From positions 1 to 64,000 of the forward strand of contig JAEZJM010000025.1 in the NCBI GenBank assembly GCA_023415775.1: 64,000 nt of DNA. Reading direction: 5' to 3'. Source of the DNA: Bacillota bacterium. Lineage in GTDB: Bacteria; Bacillota; Negativicutes; Sporomusales; UBA7701. Positions 16,301 to 24,530 of the stretch are shown piece by piece (the first letter of the stretch is position 1; each line of letters opens with the position of its first letter). The notes under the pieces are model-generated. The model saw nothing but the letters and a program-made list of their open reading frames with translations, was not told the DNA's origin and ran no database searches. The position numbers were made by a program, and so were the translations under genes.

Positions 16301-17421
16301 TATTCTTTACCCCCTTTGTCGCCCTTGTGGGCGTTTTCCAGACCGGCGATCATCCGGTCGCGGGATTCGGCGGCCGACTTCGGGCCGTCGTCGTCGGTGC
16401 GGGTGCTGCCCGGCAGCGGGTTGGCCTTGCGACGCTGGTCGGCCAGGGCGTCGTTGCGCTTGTCAGCCTTGGCCAGGTCGAACGCGGCCTCGATATAGGC
16501 GTCGCTCTTGTCCTTGGGATCGAAGCTGTCGCCGCGTACCGCCTTGATGACGGCGATCTTGATGTCCTTGTCGGCCATCTCGTCGGCCTTGTCGATGCGG
16601 AAGGTCTTGGCTGTGTCGAGCAGTTCCACGCGGGCTTTGACGGCGGCGTCCTGCTTTTCGGCCGCGTCCTTGCGGACCTTATCCAGTTCGGCCGGGTGGG
16701 CGTCGACCTTGGCTTTGAGCCCGTCGCGCTCGGCGGTCATGGTGTCGAGGTTGGTCTGCAGGGTCTTGTTTTTGCCATCGGCCGCATCGGCCCGGGCGTT
16801 TGCCTTCTCCAGGGCGTTGATGACCTCGGGGGCGGCTTCGTATTCGATGCCGTCCAGTCTGATTTTTGCCATAGTCTTGTTTCCCTCACTTTCTTCTTCG
16901 AAAATTTCATCGCCGTCCAGGTTGAGCCGCGCTTCGCGGCCGGCCCTGCCCGACGCTACCACGGATAGGTGATTGACGACGATGTTACGCTGCACACCAT
17001 CATACTCTTGACCATCCGGCGTCACACCAGGGGTGGGCTCATAGTCGAGCCGATACCCCACCGACAGCGCCCGGCTTGCCCCCATGGCATTCGGGTCGTG
17101 GATGACGATATCGGCCAGCAGCTTGTCGCCGTCTTGACGGCCTTCGCTCAGGATGGAGCCGATCATCACCCGTCGAGCGTTTTTCGGCGTGACCTCGCCC
17201 TCTGTCGGATGGCGGACGGTGATGGGCTTGCCTTTGTAGCTGGCCAGGCTATCGGCGCGGAACACCTCCTCCGGCGGCCGGTATTCGCGACGCGGGCTGC
17301 CGTCATGGTTGCGATAGGTGAATATGCCGGTTCGGGTCAGCACCGGCGAGTCATGAAGAAAGCCGTCGGCGTCGATTCGCGCTGACGGCAGGGTCAAACT
17401 ATCGTATCGGGTTACTGCCAT
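16300..17421 (-). CDS. prohead protease fused to scaffold (DUF2213 type)
   Basis: 373 residues. The N-terminal 170 residues are the DUF2213 protease (T-R-T-G-I-F-T-Y, R-H-P-T-E-G near 65, S-V-G-Y-R-L-D-Y near 115, V-N-H-L-S-V-V near 145; the latter histidine and serine are candidate catalytic residues). From about residue 184 (M-A-K-I-R-L-D-G) the chain becomes a long charged coiled coil followed by a disordered tail, as expected of a scaffold. It directs capsid assembly and then matures the head. Confidence 0.82.
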   Translation of the reverse strand: MAVTRYDSLTLPSARIDADGFLHDSPVLTRTGIFTYRNHDGSPRREYRPPEEVFRADSLASYKGKPITVRHPTEGEVTPKNARRVMIGSILSEGRQDGDKLLADIVIHDPNAMGASRALSVGYRLDYEPTPGVTPDGQEYDGVQRNIVVNHLSVVASGRAGREARLNLDGDEIFEEESEGNKTMAKIRLDGIEYEAAPEVINALEKANARADAADGKNKTLQTNLDTMTAERDGLKAKVDAHPAELDKVRKDAAEKQDAAVKARVELLDTAKTFRIDKADEMADKDIKIAVIKAVRGDSFDPKDKSDAYIEAAFDLAKADKRNDALADQRRKANPLPGSTRTDDDGPKSAAESRDRMIAGLENAHKGDKGGKE

Positions 17422-17462
17422 TCTTCGTTCTCACCTCCTTTCACGGCAAAATGGCAATAAGA

Positions 17463-17490
17463 TAACCGCCCTCCTATTGGTGGGCGGTTT
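17463..17490. terminator. hairpin between head genes
   Basis: AACCGCCC and GGGCGGTT form an 8-bp stem with a 10-nt loop. The U-run follows on the + strand (GGTTTTT), whereas on the transcribed minus strand the tail is only TTATCTTATT. It may attenuate rather than end transcription between the 64-residue gene and the protease gene. The same stem recurs at 23257-23277. Confidence 0.45.
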
Positions 17491-17685
17491 TTAGTAGAAT
17501 CCGGATAACTCTTCAGGCACGCGCTGCGCAACTCCTGCTTTGATTTGCCTGTCTATGGCCGCGATTCTGGCGGTTTCGTCATTAGCAGGTGCTTCAGCGA
17601 TTTCGAGCATGAAATCAGTGCCGTATTTTGCCTTATATTCCTTGAGCTTGCGCTCAATCGCCGGGGTCATGATACCGGCAGCCAT
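17491..17685 (-). CDS. 64-residue protein downstream of the MuF-metallopeptidase gene
   Basis: Start set at ATG 17685 after a GGGAGGTGA site, 5 bp after the upstream stop codon; the longer frame to 17748 overlaps the head protein and is rejected. Short, charged, helical: P-A-I-E-R-K-L-K-E-Y-K-A-K-Y-G then A-R-I-A-A-I-D-R-Q. No known family recognised. Because it directly follows a putative MuF toxin it is a candidate immunity protein, but it could equally be a minor head component. Confidence 0.6.
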   Translation of the reverse strand: MAAGIMTPAIERKLKEYKAKYGTDFMLEIAEAPANDETARIAAIDRQIKAGVAQRVPEELSGFY

Positions 17686-17689
17686 AGAC

Positions 17690-19276
17690 TCACCTCCCGT
17701 GTTTCTTGATGATCTTTTTGAACTGCGTAACCGCCTCGGGGAACACATCCCCGAGGAAGGAGATAGCTTCCTCTTCGTTCTGGAAATAGACCTGCCAGAG
17801 ATTGGCGAAAACCTCCGCCGAGGGGAACTGCGGGCCCCTGTTCAAATAGGCGTCGTCATGGCCCCAGCGCCCGCGGATCTCGTTTTTCGTCGCGCAGGAA
17901 AAGATGTCCGATACCGCACGGTGATCGTAAAAAGTCGAATCAGCGTTAGAAACCGCACCTACAATCTTGTCGCGCAGCTTCTGTCTGGCCGCGGCATCAG
18001 GGGTCAAATTTCCAATTTCAGTATATGAGAGTTTTCTGAATTTGTCAACGTCGCGAGCCAGTGCCTTCTGGAACGGAGACAGATTCTTGATGTCGCTCGA
18101 GCTGGATGCTAACAAATAAGGCGTTTTCAGTTTCTGCGCTATCTGGTGGTCGACCGCATGGCCCGCCTCGTGCCAGAAAACCCGGTTGAAGTCGGCGCCG
18201 ACCTCAGATGCGCTTATGTTGAGGACGTTATTCAGGCTGTAATGGCTCGTAACGAACGGCGGCACATCCAGATATGAGGTATCATGAGCAACACGCTGGA
18301 TTACCCGCCTCATCTCTTCGGGGGCCTTGTCATAGTCGGCCCTGAGCTGCGACCGCCTCCCCTGGGGAACTCCCGGCAGATCGGCGTCGATGTTTGCCGG
18401 AGTGGGGAGCAATGTCATCGTCGGCGGCTGCCCTCCTCCCCCGATCACCCCGCCTGCGGCCGCCGCGATTTCCGTGTCAATAACCGGCAGCGCCACGCAG
18501 CGGCAGTTTATCGGCACGCCCGGGGGGCCGTCCGGCGGCGGCGGCAAAATAACTTTGCCGTTGAACACTTGGCCAGCGACGCCGCTACCCGGCCAGGCGT
18601 AGTATCGGCCCTCACGCTCTGAATGGCTCTCGCGGACTCTCGCATCTTTCGATGTCGACCATTGATAGAACCTTATGCCGGCGCCCATCTGCCGTTCCTG
18701 GCTAAGGAGGCCGTTTAGGGTAGCGACCTGGTCGCGGGCAATCATCTGGGCCCGACGGCTGGTGACGCCGTACAGCTTCTCGATCTCCTGACCCATGTCG
18801 GCGGCCAGCGAGCCCTGCTGGAGTCCGCGGCTGACTATGCCCTGCAGCTTGCCGAAATACTCCTCCGGGATGGACTTTATCAGCCGCACGTTTTCGGCTG
18901 TCCATTCGTCCACAGTCCGGCGGAGGTCCGGGTCGGCGGCGAAGATGTCAACTTTCAGCGCCGAGCGGAGGACTTCGATAAACTCGCCCCGGTTGTAACC
19001 GTTGACCTGCTGAGCAATGCGTGCGGCCTGGGCGATGGCTCTCTCCGTGGTACCGGTGGCGATGTACGACTCGCGAATCAGGCGGAGGAAGTATTCGCTT
19101 TCGGTTTCGTCGTGCCGCCGGGCCAGGAGGGCATTGACGATGCCGATGTGCTGCCGGGTGGCCTCGGCGAGCGCCCGGGCGACGGCGCGCAGGATGCGCT
19201 GGTAGTCGCGCTCGATGCCGGCCGGGTACCGCCAGCGACGCCGCGGGAGGATAAGCCTACGCTTTGCCGGCGTCAT
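17690..19276 (-). CDS. MuF (SPP1 gp7 / Mu gpF) head protein fused to a C-terminal metallopeptidase-like domain
   Basis: 528 residues. Residues 1-280 form the MuF head-morphogenesis domain: a long helical part, then A-Q-M-I-A-R-D-Q-V, the W-S-T-S-K-D-A-R-V-R-E-S-H motif and P-I-N-C-R-C-V, all classical. After a Gly/Pro linker a second domain (about 315-528) contains H369-E-A-G-H373 with H377 shortly after, and an E488 in S-A-E-V-F-A-N-L-W, the layout of HExxH zinc peptidases with a downstream glutamate ligand. Phage MuF proteins with such extra domains are known as MuF polymorphic toxins that may be injected with DNA. Start (19276) overlaps the portal gene end by 20 bp. Enzyme activity is inferred. 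Confidence 0.82.
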   Translation of the reverse strand: MTPAKRRLILPRRRWRYPAGIERDYQRILRAVARALAEATRQHIGIVNALLARRHDETESEYFLRLIRESYIATGTTERAIAQAARIAQQVNGYNRGEFIEVLRSALKVDIFAADPDLRRTVDEWTAENVRLIKSIPEEYFGKLQGIVSRGLQQGSLAADMGQEIEKLYGVTSRRAQMIARDQVATLNGLLSQERQMGAGIRFYQWSTSKDARVRESHSEREGRYYAWPGSGVAGQVFNGKVILPPPPDGPPGVPINCRCVALPVIDTEIAAAAGGVIGGGGQPPTMTLLPTPANIDADLPGVPQGRRSQLRADYDKAPEEMRRVIQRVAHDTSYLDVPPFVTSHYSLNNVLNISASEVGADFNRVFWHEAGHAVDHQIAQKLKTPYLLASSSSDIKNLSPFQKALARDVDKFRKLSYTEIGNLTPDAAARQKLRDKIVGAVSNADSTFYDHRAVSDIFSCATKNEIRGRWGHDDAYLNRGPQFPSAEVFANLWQVYFQNEEEAISFLGDVFPEAVTQFKKIIKKHGR

Positions 19277-20594
19277 CGTCGTCTACCTCTTCCACTTCCT
19301 CGCCGGACAGGTCGAGCGTCATGTCGATAGGATACTTACCATCCTCATCGAGCTTTTTGCGGACCTCGCTGCCGTCGAGAGCGTTCATTTCGACGTACGT
19401 CTTCGCGGCGTCGGCTTCAGCCTTGTCGGCTTCGGCGTTGAGCTTGCGGGTATCAGCCTCTTCCTTCGCCGAGGGCAACCAAAGCGGATTCATCACGATC
19501 GCCCACTTCGCAGGCTCCGTACCCTTGAACATGCCCCTCTTAGACAGCATCAGCAGCCGGACAAGGCGGTCCAGGTTGCGTTTCAGCCGCCGCTTCTGCA
19601 GCCGGCGGACGAGGTTGTAGAAGTTTTCGAGGTCGCTGGTACCGGTCGCATTGAGCCCGGCCGGCGAGCGGCCGAACAAAACGGTGAAGGGAATGCCGGT
19701 GACGGTCGAAACATATTGTCCGAAGCGGTCCAGCAGCTCGGGAACGTTGGTCAGCGTCATGTTGAAAACTGCATACTCGTCCTTTGTGTCTATAGCAATG
19801 GTGTTGAGGATTGACTTGGCCATGTCGATGAGGTGAAGGCGATCCATTACCGTCTTTTCGCCTTCCTCGGTCGTAAGCAACTCTAGAAGACTGTCGAACT
19901 TGATGACACTCTGGCTCATGCGTTCCATGATGAGCCTCGCCAGGCGGTGAGCGTCGTCGTTATTGCAGACTGCGTCATAAAGGCCCTGCATCGTCGGCAG
20001 GCCCCAGTAGTTGCGTAGCGCCCTCTCCCTGCTCGGCAGCGGATCGCCGTCGAAGATGAGCACCCGGCTTTTGTGGGCGTAGAATGGGGTGCCGTTAATG
20101 GGGTTGATTTGGTAATACTCGGGCTTGCCGTAGTCGACGTTCATCGGGTCGTCGTTGAAAAGCAGCGATTCGAAGATGACCTCACGCTTGTCGTAGACCT
20201 TAAGCTCCACGACCTCTTCGATTGATGTTTCATTCAGAGGATCTTCGAAGCGGCCGCCATCGGCGATGACGGGCAGGATGGCAGCGCCGCCAAACAGCCG
20301 GCTCCACCGGAGGGCATTGGCGAACTCTTCTTCGGCGTTAAGGTCGTCGAGCATCTGCAGTGCCCGCTCATCCGTGTCGTCATCGTCGACCTTAATCCAG
20401 TTTTTGACCGCCTCCTCGGCGGGCAGGTCTATGATCCGGCGCACCAACGCGTTGCCGTAGTACATCTCGGCCAGCTGCTGGTCGGTCAGGATCGGCGCTG
20501 CGGTGTAACGGGAATTGGCCAGCGGGTCGCGGGATCGCAGGCCATGACCGATGACGGCATTAATAAAGCCGTCTTGTCGCTTTTCTTCTGCCAA
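19257..20594 (-). CDS. portal protein (DUF1073-type)
   Basis: 445 residues; forms the dodecameric DNA channel at the capsid vertex. Visible family features: Y-Y-G-N-A-L-V-R-R-I-I-D-L-P-A-E (about 45-60), L-R-W-S-R-L-F-G-G-A-A (about 95), Y-W-G-L-P-T-M-Q, and G-R-S-P-A-G-L-N-A-T-G (about 320), all typical of DUF1073 portals. The C-terminal 80 residues are highly charged with an acidic end. Sits between terminase and the MuF gene. Confidence 0.88.
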   Translation of the reverse strand: MAEEKRQDGFINAVIGHGLRSRDPLANSRYTAAPILTDQQLAEMYYGNALVRRIIDLPAEEAVKNWIKVDDDDTDERALQMLDDLNAEEEFANALRWSRLFGGAAILPVIADGGRFEDPLNETSIEEVVELKVYDKREVIFESLLFNDDPMNVDYGKPEYYQINPINGTPFYAHKSRVLIFDGDPLPSRERALRNYWGLPTMQGLYDAVCNNDDAHRLARLIMERMSQSVIKFDSLLELLTTEEGEKTVMDRLHLIDMAKSILNTIAIDTKDEYAVFNMTLTNVPELLDRFGQYVSTVTGIPFTVLFGRSPAGLNATGTSDLENFYNLVRRLQKRRLKRNLDRLVRLLMLSKRGMFKGTEPAKWAIVMNPLWLPSAKEEADTRKLNAEADKAEADAAKTYVEMNALDGSEVRKKLDEDGKYPIDMTLDLSGEEVEEVDDDDAGKA

Positions 20595-20606
20595 GGTTGC
20601 ACCTCC

Positions 20607-21971
20607 TTACGATGTCGCGCCTGACCAGGACCGGGCTCCCTGCAATTCGGCAAACGCATCGGATGATGCGTCGACCTGGTCGTCATGGCCGCCATCCGGG
20701 AACGCTTCGAGCTCGGCGAAATATTCTTCATTCCAGGGCCCGGCGAGCACCAGCACGTTGCCGGCCTGCCACTGCGCGGAAAAGGGCTCGGCCCTCGTTA
20801 TCTTGTCGCCGGTGACGCGCTCGGTGGTGACCGCGTGGCCGGCCAGATGCTTGACGTACGATTGCGCCTGCTCCTTGCCTGCCTGGCCGGGGTCCTGCGG
20901 CAGCCGGATCCTGACGGACCTATATGTCGCCCGGTCAGTTTCCGCTGTCTGTTTGGTAAGCTTGCGGACGTCTGCAGCGGCCCACGTAACCCGCTTGGCG
21001 TTGGCGACGATGTAGCGGTCATCCTCGAGCCTGCCCATCAGCACGCCGGCGGTAGCGTCCGGCGACGGATTGTCCGGCGTCGGCACGGTAGCCGCCAGGT
21101 CCCAGGCCCTGCACCATTTGACGACGCGGCCGGGGATGACCGGCACGACTTCCACTTGCGTGCGCTTAAAATAGAGACCGGCCGCCGGCTTCACTTTCCA
21201 GTTGCCGTATAGCAGGCGCTCTTTTTCGACCGTGGACTGCGCTTTCAGGTTGGCCAGATATCCGGGGTCCTTCTCGAGCAGGATTTTGTTGTCGTAGATG
21301 CTGGAGGCTATAAAGGTAAAAGACTTGATGTCTCTCAGCTCAACGCCAGGTATTAGCAGAAGTTCCTCACGCGCCGCAGCCCAATTCACCTTATCGTCCA
21401 GAACGACAAAAAAGCGGATAACACCGCTTCTCTCCGGTATCGGGTATCCTGTCTTCTGGTCTATCCACCAGGCGATAAACTCGGCCACCCAACTGTCGGC
21501 GTCGGGGTTTGTCGTGGCCCTGATGTAGGGAACGACACCGCTGGTCGAACGGTTGCGGCTGAACATGTAGAAAAATTGTTTGCGCGAAAAGTGGGTCAAC
21601 TCATCGAAGCAAATCAGGGCCACCTGGGCGCCCTGCCAGCTATGGACGTCTTTGTCATACTGGAGGTGTGCGAAGCTGATTTTGGCCCCGCTCGGGAAGG
21701 TCCAGCTCGGCCGCGGTGTTAATTTGGGGTCGCCGCCGAGGAGCGGATAAATCTCCGACGACTCATCCCACAGGCCGCCCTCGTTCATTATCTGCTGTGA
21801 TGTGCGCCGGAAGATAACCGAGCCAAACTTTGGATTATTAATGTGCCGTACGTTTTCCAACAGCAGCGCGTATGTCTTGCCGCCGCCGGCGGCGCCACCA
21901 TATAAGGCAATGTCGGCCGACGTGGATAAAAATGCTTCTTGCGGACCGGGTTGCGGCCTAATTTCAAGCAC
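20607..21971 (-). CDS. terL: terminase large subunit
   Basis: 454 residues. The ATPase domain has Walker A G-G-A-A-G-G-G-K-T (25-33) and Walker B A-L-I-C-F-D-E (118-124), followed by a W-D-L-A-A-T motif of the RNase H-like nuclease domain near 288 and the G-G-H-D-D-Q-V-D-A motif near 437 that supplies nuclease acidic residues. It cuts and packages phage DNA into the prohead. The length is at the short side for the family. It overlaps the small subunit gene by 8 bp. Confidence 0.92.
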   Translation of the reverse strand: MLEIRPQPGPQEAFLSTSADIALYGGAAGGGKTYALLLENVRHINNPKFGSVIFRRTSQQIMNEGGLWDESSEIYPLLGGDPKLTPRPSWTFPSGAKISFAHLQYDKDVHSWQGAQVALICFDELTHFSRKQFFYMFSRNRSTSGVVPYIRATTNPDADSWVAEFIAWWIDQKTGYPIPERSGVIRFFVVLDDKVNWAAAREELLLIPGVELRDIKSFTFIASSIYDNKILLEKDPGYLANLKAQSTVEKERLLYGNWKVKPAAGLYFKRTQVEVVPVIPGRVVKWCRAWDLAATVPTPDNPSPDATAGVLMGRLEDDRYIVANAKRVTWAAADVRKLTKQTAETDRATYRSVRIRLPQDPGQAGKEQAQSYVKHLAGHAVTTERVTGDKITRAEPFSAQWQAGNVLVLAGPWNEEYFAELEAFPDGGHDDQVDASSDAFAELQGARSWSGATS

Positions 21972-22563
21972 CGTTATCGCCCCGGCCGTTATCCGGCAGG
22001 TAGATAGTCACAGCAGCTTTGTGCTCGATCGGGCCGCCGTCCTTGCCGGTAACCTCATGTTTCTGCTTCAGCTTGTCCTTCAGCTCCTCGTCGATCTTGG
22101 CCAGCAGTTCGAGGGCGGGCACTTTTCCGTGCAGCCGGATGCCGCGCTCGGAGATCTTGCCCGTCTTCTGGTACACCTCCGAGATAGCCGCCATGTCTTC
22201 ACGAGCCATGTCGGCGGATGGTTTGAGCTTGACCGTTTTGGGCCCGAACTCGACAAAGTCGCCCATATTGGCGAAAGCGACGGCCGCCAGCTCCTTCTTG
22301 ATGCGGTCGGCAGTTATCTCCAGGCGCTTTAGGCGGCGCTGCTCAGCCGCCTCGATCATCGCAGCAATGGCCTCGTTTTTGAGTAGGCGGCAGGCCGCCA
22401 CCTTGGCGCTGGCCGGTGAGTAGCCGGCGCGGATCGCCGCGGCGGTGCCGTTGCCGTCGACCTGATACTCATAGACAAAGCGCCGCTGCTGAAGAGATAG
22501 CTTCTTGCCTACCTGCTCTTCCGGCACTGGCGCCTTTTTCAGTTTTTGGGTACCGTCCGCCAT
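21964..22563 (-). CDS. terS: terminase small subunit
   Basis: 199 residues from ATG 22563 following GGAGGCGG. The N-terminal part contains Q-R-R-F-V-Y-E-Y and N-G-T-A-A-A-I-R-A-G-Y-S-P-A-S-A, the typical terminase_2 DNA-binding motif, followed by helices and a C-terminal Lys/Glu-rich stretch. It recognises the packaging site and recruits the large subunit. First gene of the packaging and head cluster. Confidence 0.87.
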   Translation of the reverse strand: MADGTQKLKKAPVPEEQVGKKLSLQQRRFVYEYQVDGNGTAAAIRAGYSPASAKVAACRLLKNEAIAAMIEAAEQRRLKRLEITADRIKKELAAVAFANMGDFVEFGPKTVKLKPSADMAREDMAAISEVYQKTGKISERGIRLHGKVPALELLAKIDEELKDKLKQKHEVTGKDGGPIEHKAAVTIYLPDNGRGDNGA

Positions 22564-22610
22564 GCTCACCGCCTCCTCCCTCACCCCAAAAGAAAAAGAG
22601 CCCGAAGGCT

Positions 22611-22952
22611 CTATTCGTTATAAATCAAGTCGACCGGCGCGTTTTCCTCGGTTAAACTTACCCAATCTGCGACCGCTTGAAGCATTTCCTGAATCTTGGC
22701 GATTGGCAAATTATCGTGATGCGCCCGCTCCCAGATTTTCTCCATATACCGCCCTACCTTGTATGGGTAGTCAATATAATCTTGGCGGAAATTAAGAAAG
22801 AGAAAGCGCTCGCCTTCCTTATCGCAATCGCCGTTAATTGCGATATGCGATACATTCCAGCCTGTTGCTGTAAGCTTTATCCGGTAGGTGTCTCTACGCC
22901 CCCATCTTCTCGAATAAACCTCGAACCGATAGGCGTGATTATAATCAGGCAC
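22611..22952 (-). CDS. 113-residue phage protein of unknown function
   Basis: GTG start at 22952 after AAAGGAGATGA. Aromatic-rich N-terminal half (Y-R-F-E-V-Y-S-R-R-W-G-R-R-D-T-Y-R-I) with G-D-C-D-K-E-G, then two helices (Y-M-E-K-I-W-E-R-A-H and M-L-Q-A-V-A-D-W-V). Soluble, no motif recognised. It lies just before the small terminase, where phages often carry regulators or HNH nucleases, but no HNH motif is present. Confidence 0.6.
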   Translation of the reverse strand: MPDYNHAYRFEVYSRRWGRRDTYRIKLTATGWNVSHIAINGDCDKEGERFLFLNFRQDYIDYPYKVGRYMEKIWERAHHDNLPIAKIQEMLQAVADWVSLTEENAPVDLIYNE

Positions 22953-23005
22953 TTAATCATCTCCTTTCGCCAACCTACTTCGGCAAAAGGAAGCTTTTTC
23001 CTGCC

Positions 23006-23224
23006 CTATTTCATCCGACCGGTGATCTTTGCCGAATTCGGCGACTCGCGGCGGTAAATCGGTACGGAATCCGCCTTCATCAGGTCGCGGTAATTATCCG
23101 CCCGCTTCATGCGCCTACGGGTGATGCACTGGCCGTCGACGATACCGATCTGGGTCGCGCCGCACGTCTGTTTCCCGGTCTGGTTTTTGCAGTTCTCACG
23201 GTTGCAGAGGACTTCGGTAGCCAT
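23006..23224 (-). CDS. small cysteine-rich (zinc-binding) phage protein
   Basis: 72 residues from ATG 23224 after GGGGAGGTG. The N-terminus has C-N-R-E-N-C, then C-G-A-T and G-Q-C, four spaced cysteines resembling DUF1540-like metal-binding domains; the rest is basic. Role unknown. The gene ends about 55 bp before the next gene's ribosome-binding site and is preceded by a terminator-like hairpin. Confidence 0.6.
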   Translation of the reverse strand: MATEVLCNRENCKNQTGKQTCGATQIGIVDGQCITRRRMKRADNYRDLMKADSVPIYRRESPNSAKITGRMK

Positions 23225-23249
23225 GATCGACACCTCCCCTGTTTTGGGC

Positions 23250-23277
23250 ATAAGAAAACCGCCCTCTACGGGCGGTT
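23250..23277 (-). terminator. rho-independent terminator
   Basis: On the minus strand AACCGCCC-GTAGA-GGGCGGTT is followed by TTCTTAT, a stem of 8 GC-rich pairs with a U-rich tail. It lies between the zinc-finger gene upstream (23317-23835) and the small cysteine-rich gene (23006-23224), so it could separate two transcription units or act as an attenuator. Confidence 0.6.
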
Positions 23278-23316
23278 AAAAAATTCACCGGATAGCGACA
23301 CCTATACAGCCTCAGT

Positions 23317-23835
23317 TTAAGGGTTGTCTACACCATTGTCAATTATTTTCTTTGGCCTCCCCCGCTCAGCCCTTGTTTTACCAGGCTCGAAAGGCTTTCG
23401 TGGTTTCGGATTTTTTGAATTTGCCAGTGACGAATTTATCGCAGCACGGGTCTGCTTCTTCATCAGCTGATCACTACCCTTCCGTCGCCGGCTCTTGCTC
23501 CCGCCGCCCACCGTCGTCTTCACGTGGATGGTGGGGTTCGACACCTCCTTGCTCCTGGTGCAAGGCAGATTCTCCTCGAACACCTCACGGACGGCCCTGC
23601 GCGGCGACATATCGTTGACGAAGGGATTGACCCACGTGCCGCAGTCGTCGCAGCGAAGGAATGTCTTCTCCGCCTTCCACACCATGGACGCGCCGCAGAT
23701 AGGGCAGTCCATCTCCCGCGGCTTCCAGTTAGGCCGTAGCACTGAGTTGTTGCACTTCAGCTTCAGACATTGAGGGTTGAAAGGTTTTTCGGGGTGATAG
23801 TGCAGACACGTGCCGCAGATTCTCTTGATAGCCAT
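23317..23835 (-). CDS. double zinc-ribbon phage protein
   Basis: 172 residues from ATG 23835 after GGGAGGGA. The first half carries C-G-T-C ... C-x4-C, then C-P-I-C-G and C-D-D-C-G, so two or three zinc ribbons; the second half is basic, Lys/Arg/Ser-rich and probably disordered. Looks like a nucleic-acid-binding regulator, possibly of late transcription given its place upstream of the terminase genes. No family name can be given. Confidence 0.6.
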   Translation of the reverse strand: MAIKRICGTCLHYHPEKPFNPQCLKLKCNNSVLRPNWKPREMDCPICGASMVWKAEKTFLRCDDCGTWVNPFVNDMSPRRAVREVFEENLPCTRSKEVSNPTIHVKTTVGGGSKSRRRKGSDQLMKKQTRAAINSSLANSKNPKPRKPFEPGKTRAERGRPKKIIDNGVDNP

Positions 23836-23894
23836 ATATTCAATCCCTCCCACAAAATTACGTGCCGATGGGGCGGTCGATGCCGCCCCTTTGT

Positions 23895-24041
23895 CTAGCA
23901 GTCCTCAGGCCGAACAAGGCCGAGGAGGTCATACACATCCATATCGCTCCTCACCACCTTGCCACCACAGCTGCAAGGCTCGCCAGTGTCGGCGGCGCTG
24001 AAACGAACGGCGCCGCAGCCGGTGCACATGAACTTCATCAT
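23895..24041 (-). CDS. 48-residue zinc-ribbon protein
   Basis: Starts at the first of two adjacent ATG codons (24041) after GGAGGAG, overlapping the upstream ASCH gene end by 4 bp. Contains C-T-G-C-G and C-S-C-G-G, a minimal zinc ribbon, followed by an acidic C-terminus (D-V-Y-D-L-L-G-L-V). One of many tiny zinc proteins in this prophage. Function unknown. Confidence 0.6.
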   Translation of the reverse strand: MMKFMCTGCGAVRFSAADTGEPCSCGGKVVRSDMDVYDLLGLVRPEDC

Positions 24042-24454
24042 GGCGTCTCCTCCCACTCCCATATCCGCTGCCGGCCGGTCGCCGGTACCGGGTCGATGCG
24101 CCGCACGTTCGCCAGCAGCCACATCCAGCGGCCGGGCTGGTAGTCGCCGAAGCTGCGCTCAGGCTCGTCCACCATGGCGATGTTGGCGGGCGTCATTTCG
24201 ACGCAGGCCACGAGGTCGGCGACGGCGATGACTTTGCCACAGTCAAAAGCGATAGCTGTTTTCTCTGAGTTCTGTAGAGGCGATAAAGCGGTCAAGAATG
24301 GTTCATCCCACGAAATGAGTATATGTTCCGCATTTTTCGCCGCATGTATCGCCAGCGGCCCCCGGTAGCTCGTCGGCCAGGATCGTGTTTCGATCCTCTT
24401 TGCGCCCAGGGCGATCAGCGAGGCCCAGGGCTCCCATAAGGTTATTGCTTTCAT
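24038..24454 (-). CDS. ASCH-domain protein
   Basis: About 138 residues. The start L-W-E-P-W-A-S-L-I-A-L-G-A-K-R-I-E-T-R-S-W is the classic ASCH signature; P-L-A-I-H-A-A-K and the G-R-W-M-W-L-L element follow. ASCH domains bind RNA or modified nucleosides; phage copies are often near replication or regulatory genes, but the role here is unknown. ATG 24454 has GAGAGG about 7 nt upstream. It is divergent from the + strand moron at 24531. Confidence 0.75.
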   Translation of the reverse strand: MKAITLWEPWASLIALGAKRIETRSWPTSYRGPLAIHAAKNAEHILISWDEPFLTALSPLQNSEKTAIAFDCGKVIAVADLVACVEMTPANIAMVDEPERSFGDYQPGRWMWLLANVRRIDPVPATGRQRIWEWEETP

Positions 24455-24530
24455 TCCCAACCTCTCCCTGCTTGATTTTCTCTAATATCAGACCTATAAT
24501 TTAACCAAACACTAGTTCGGAGGTATTGCC

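Noticed and set aside
14342..16498. A 718-codon open frame on the + strand across capsid and decoration genes
   Set aside because: Composition is that of a GC-rich shadow (Gly/Val/Asp/Arg), it opposes well-identified genes and starts without a ribosome-binding site.
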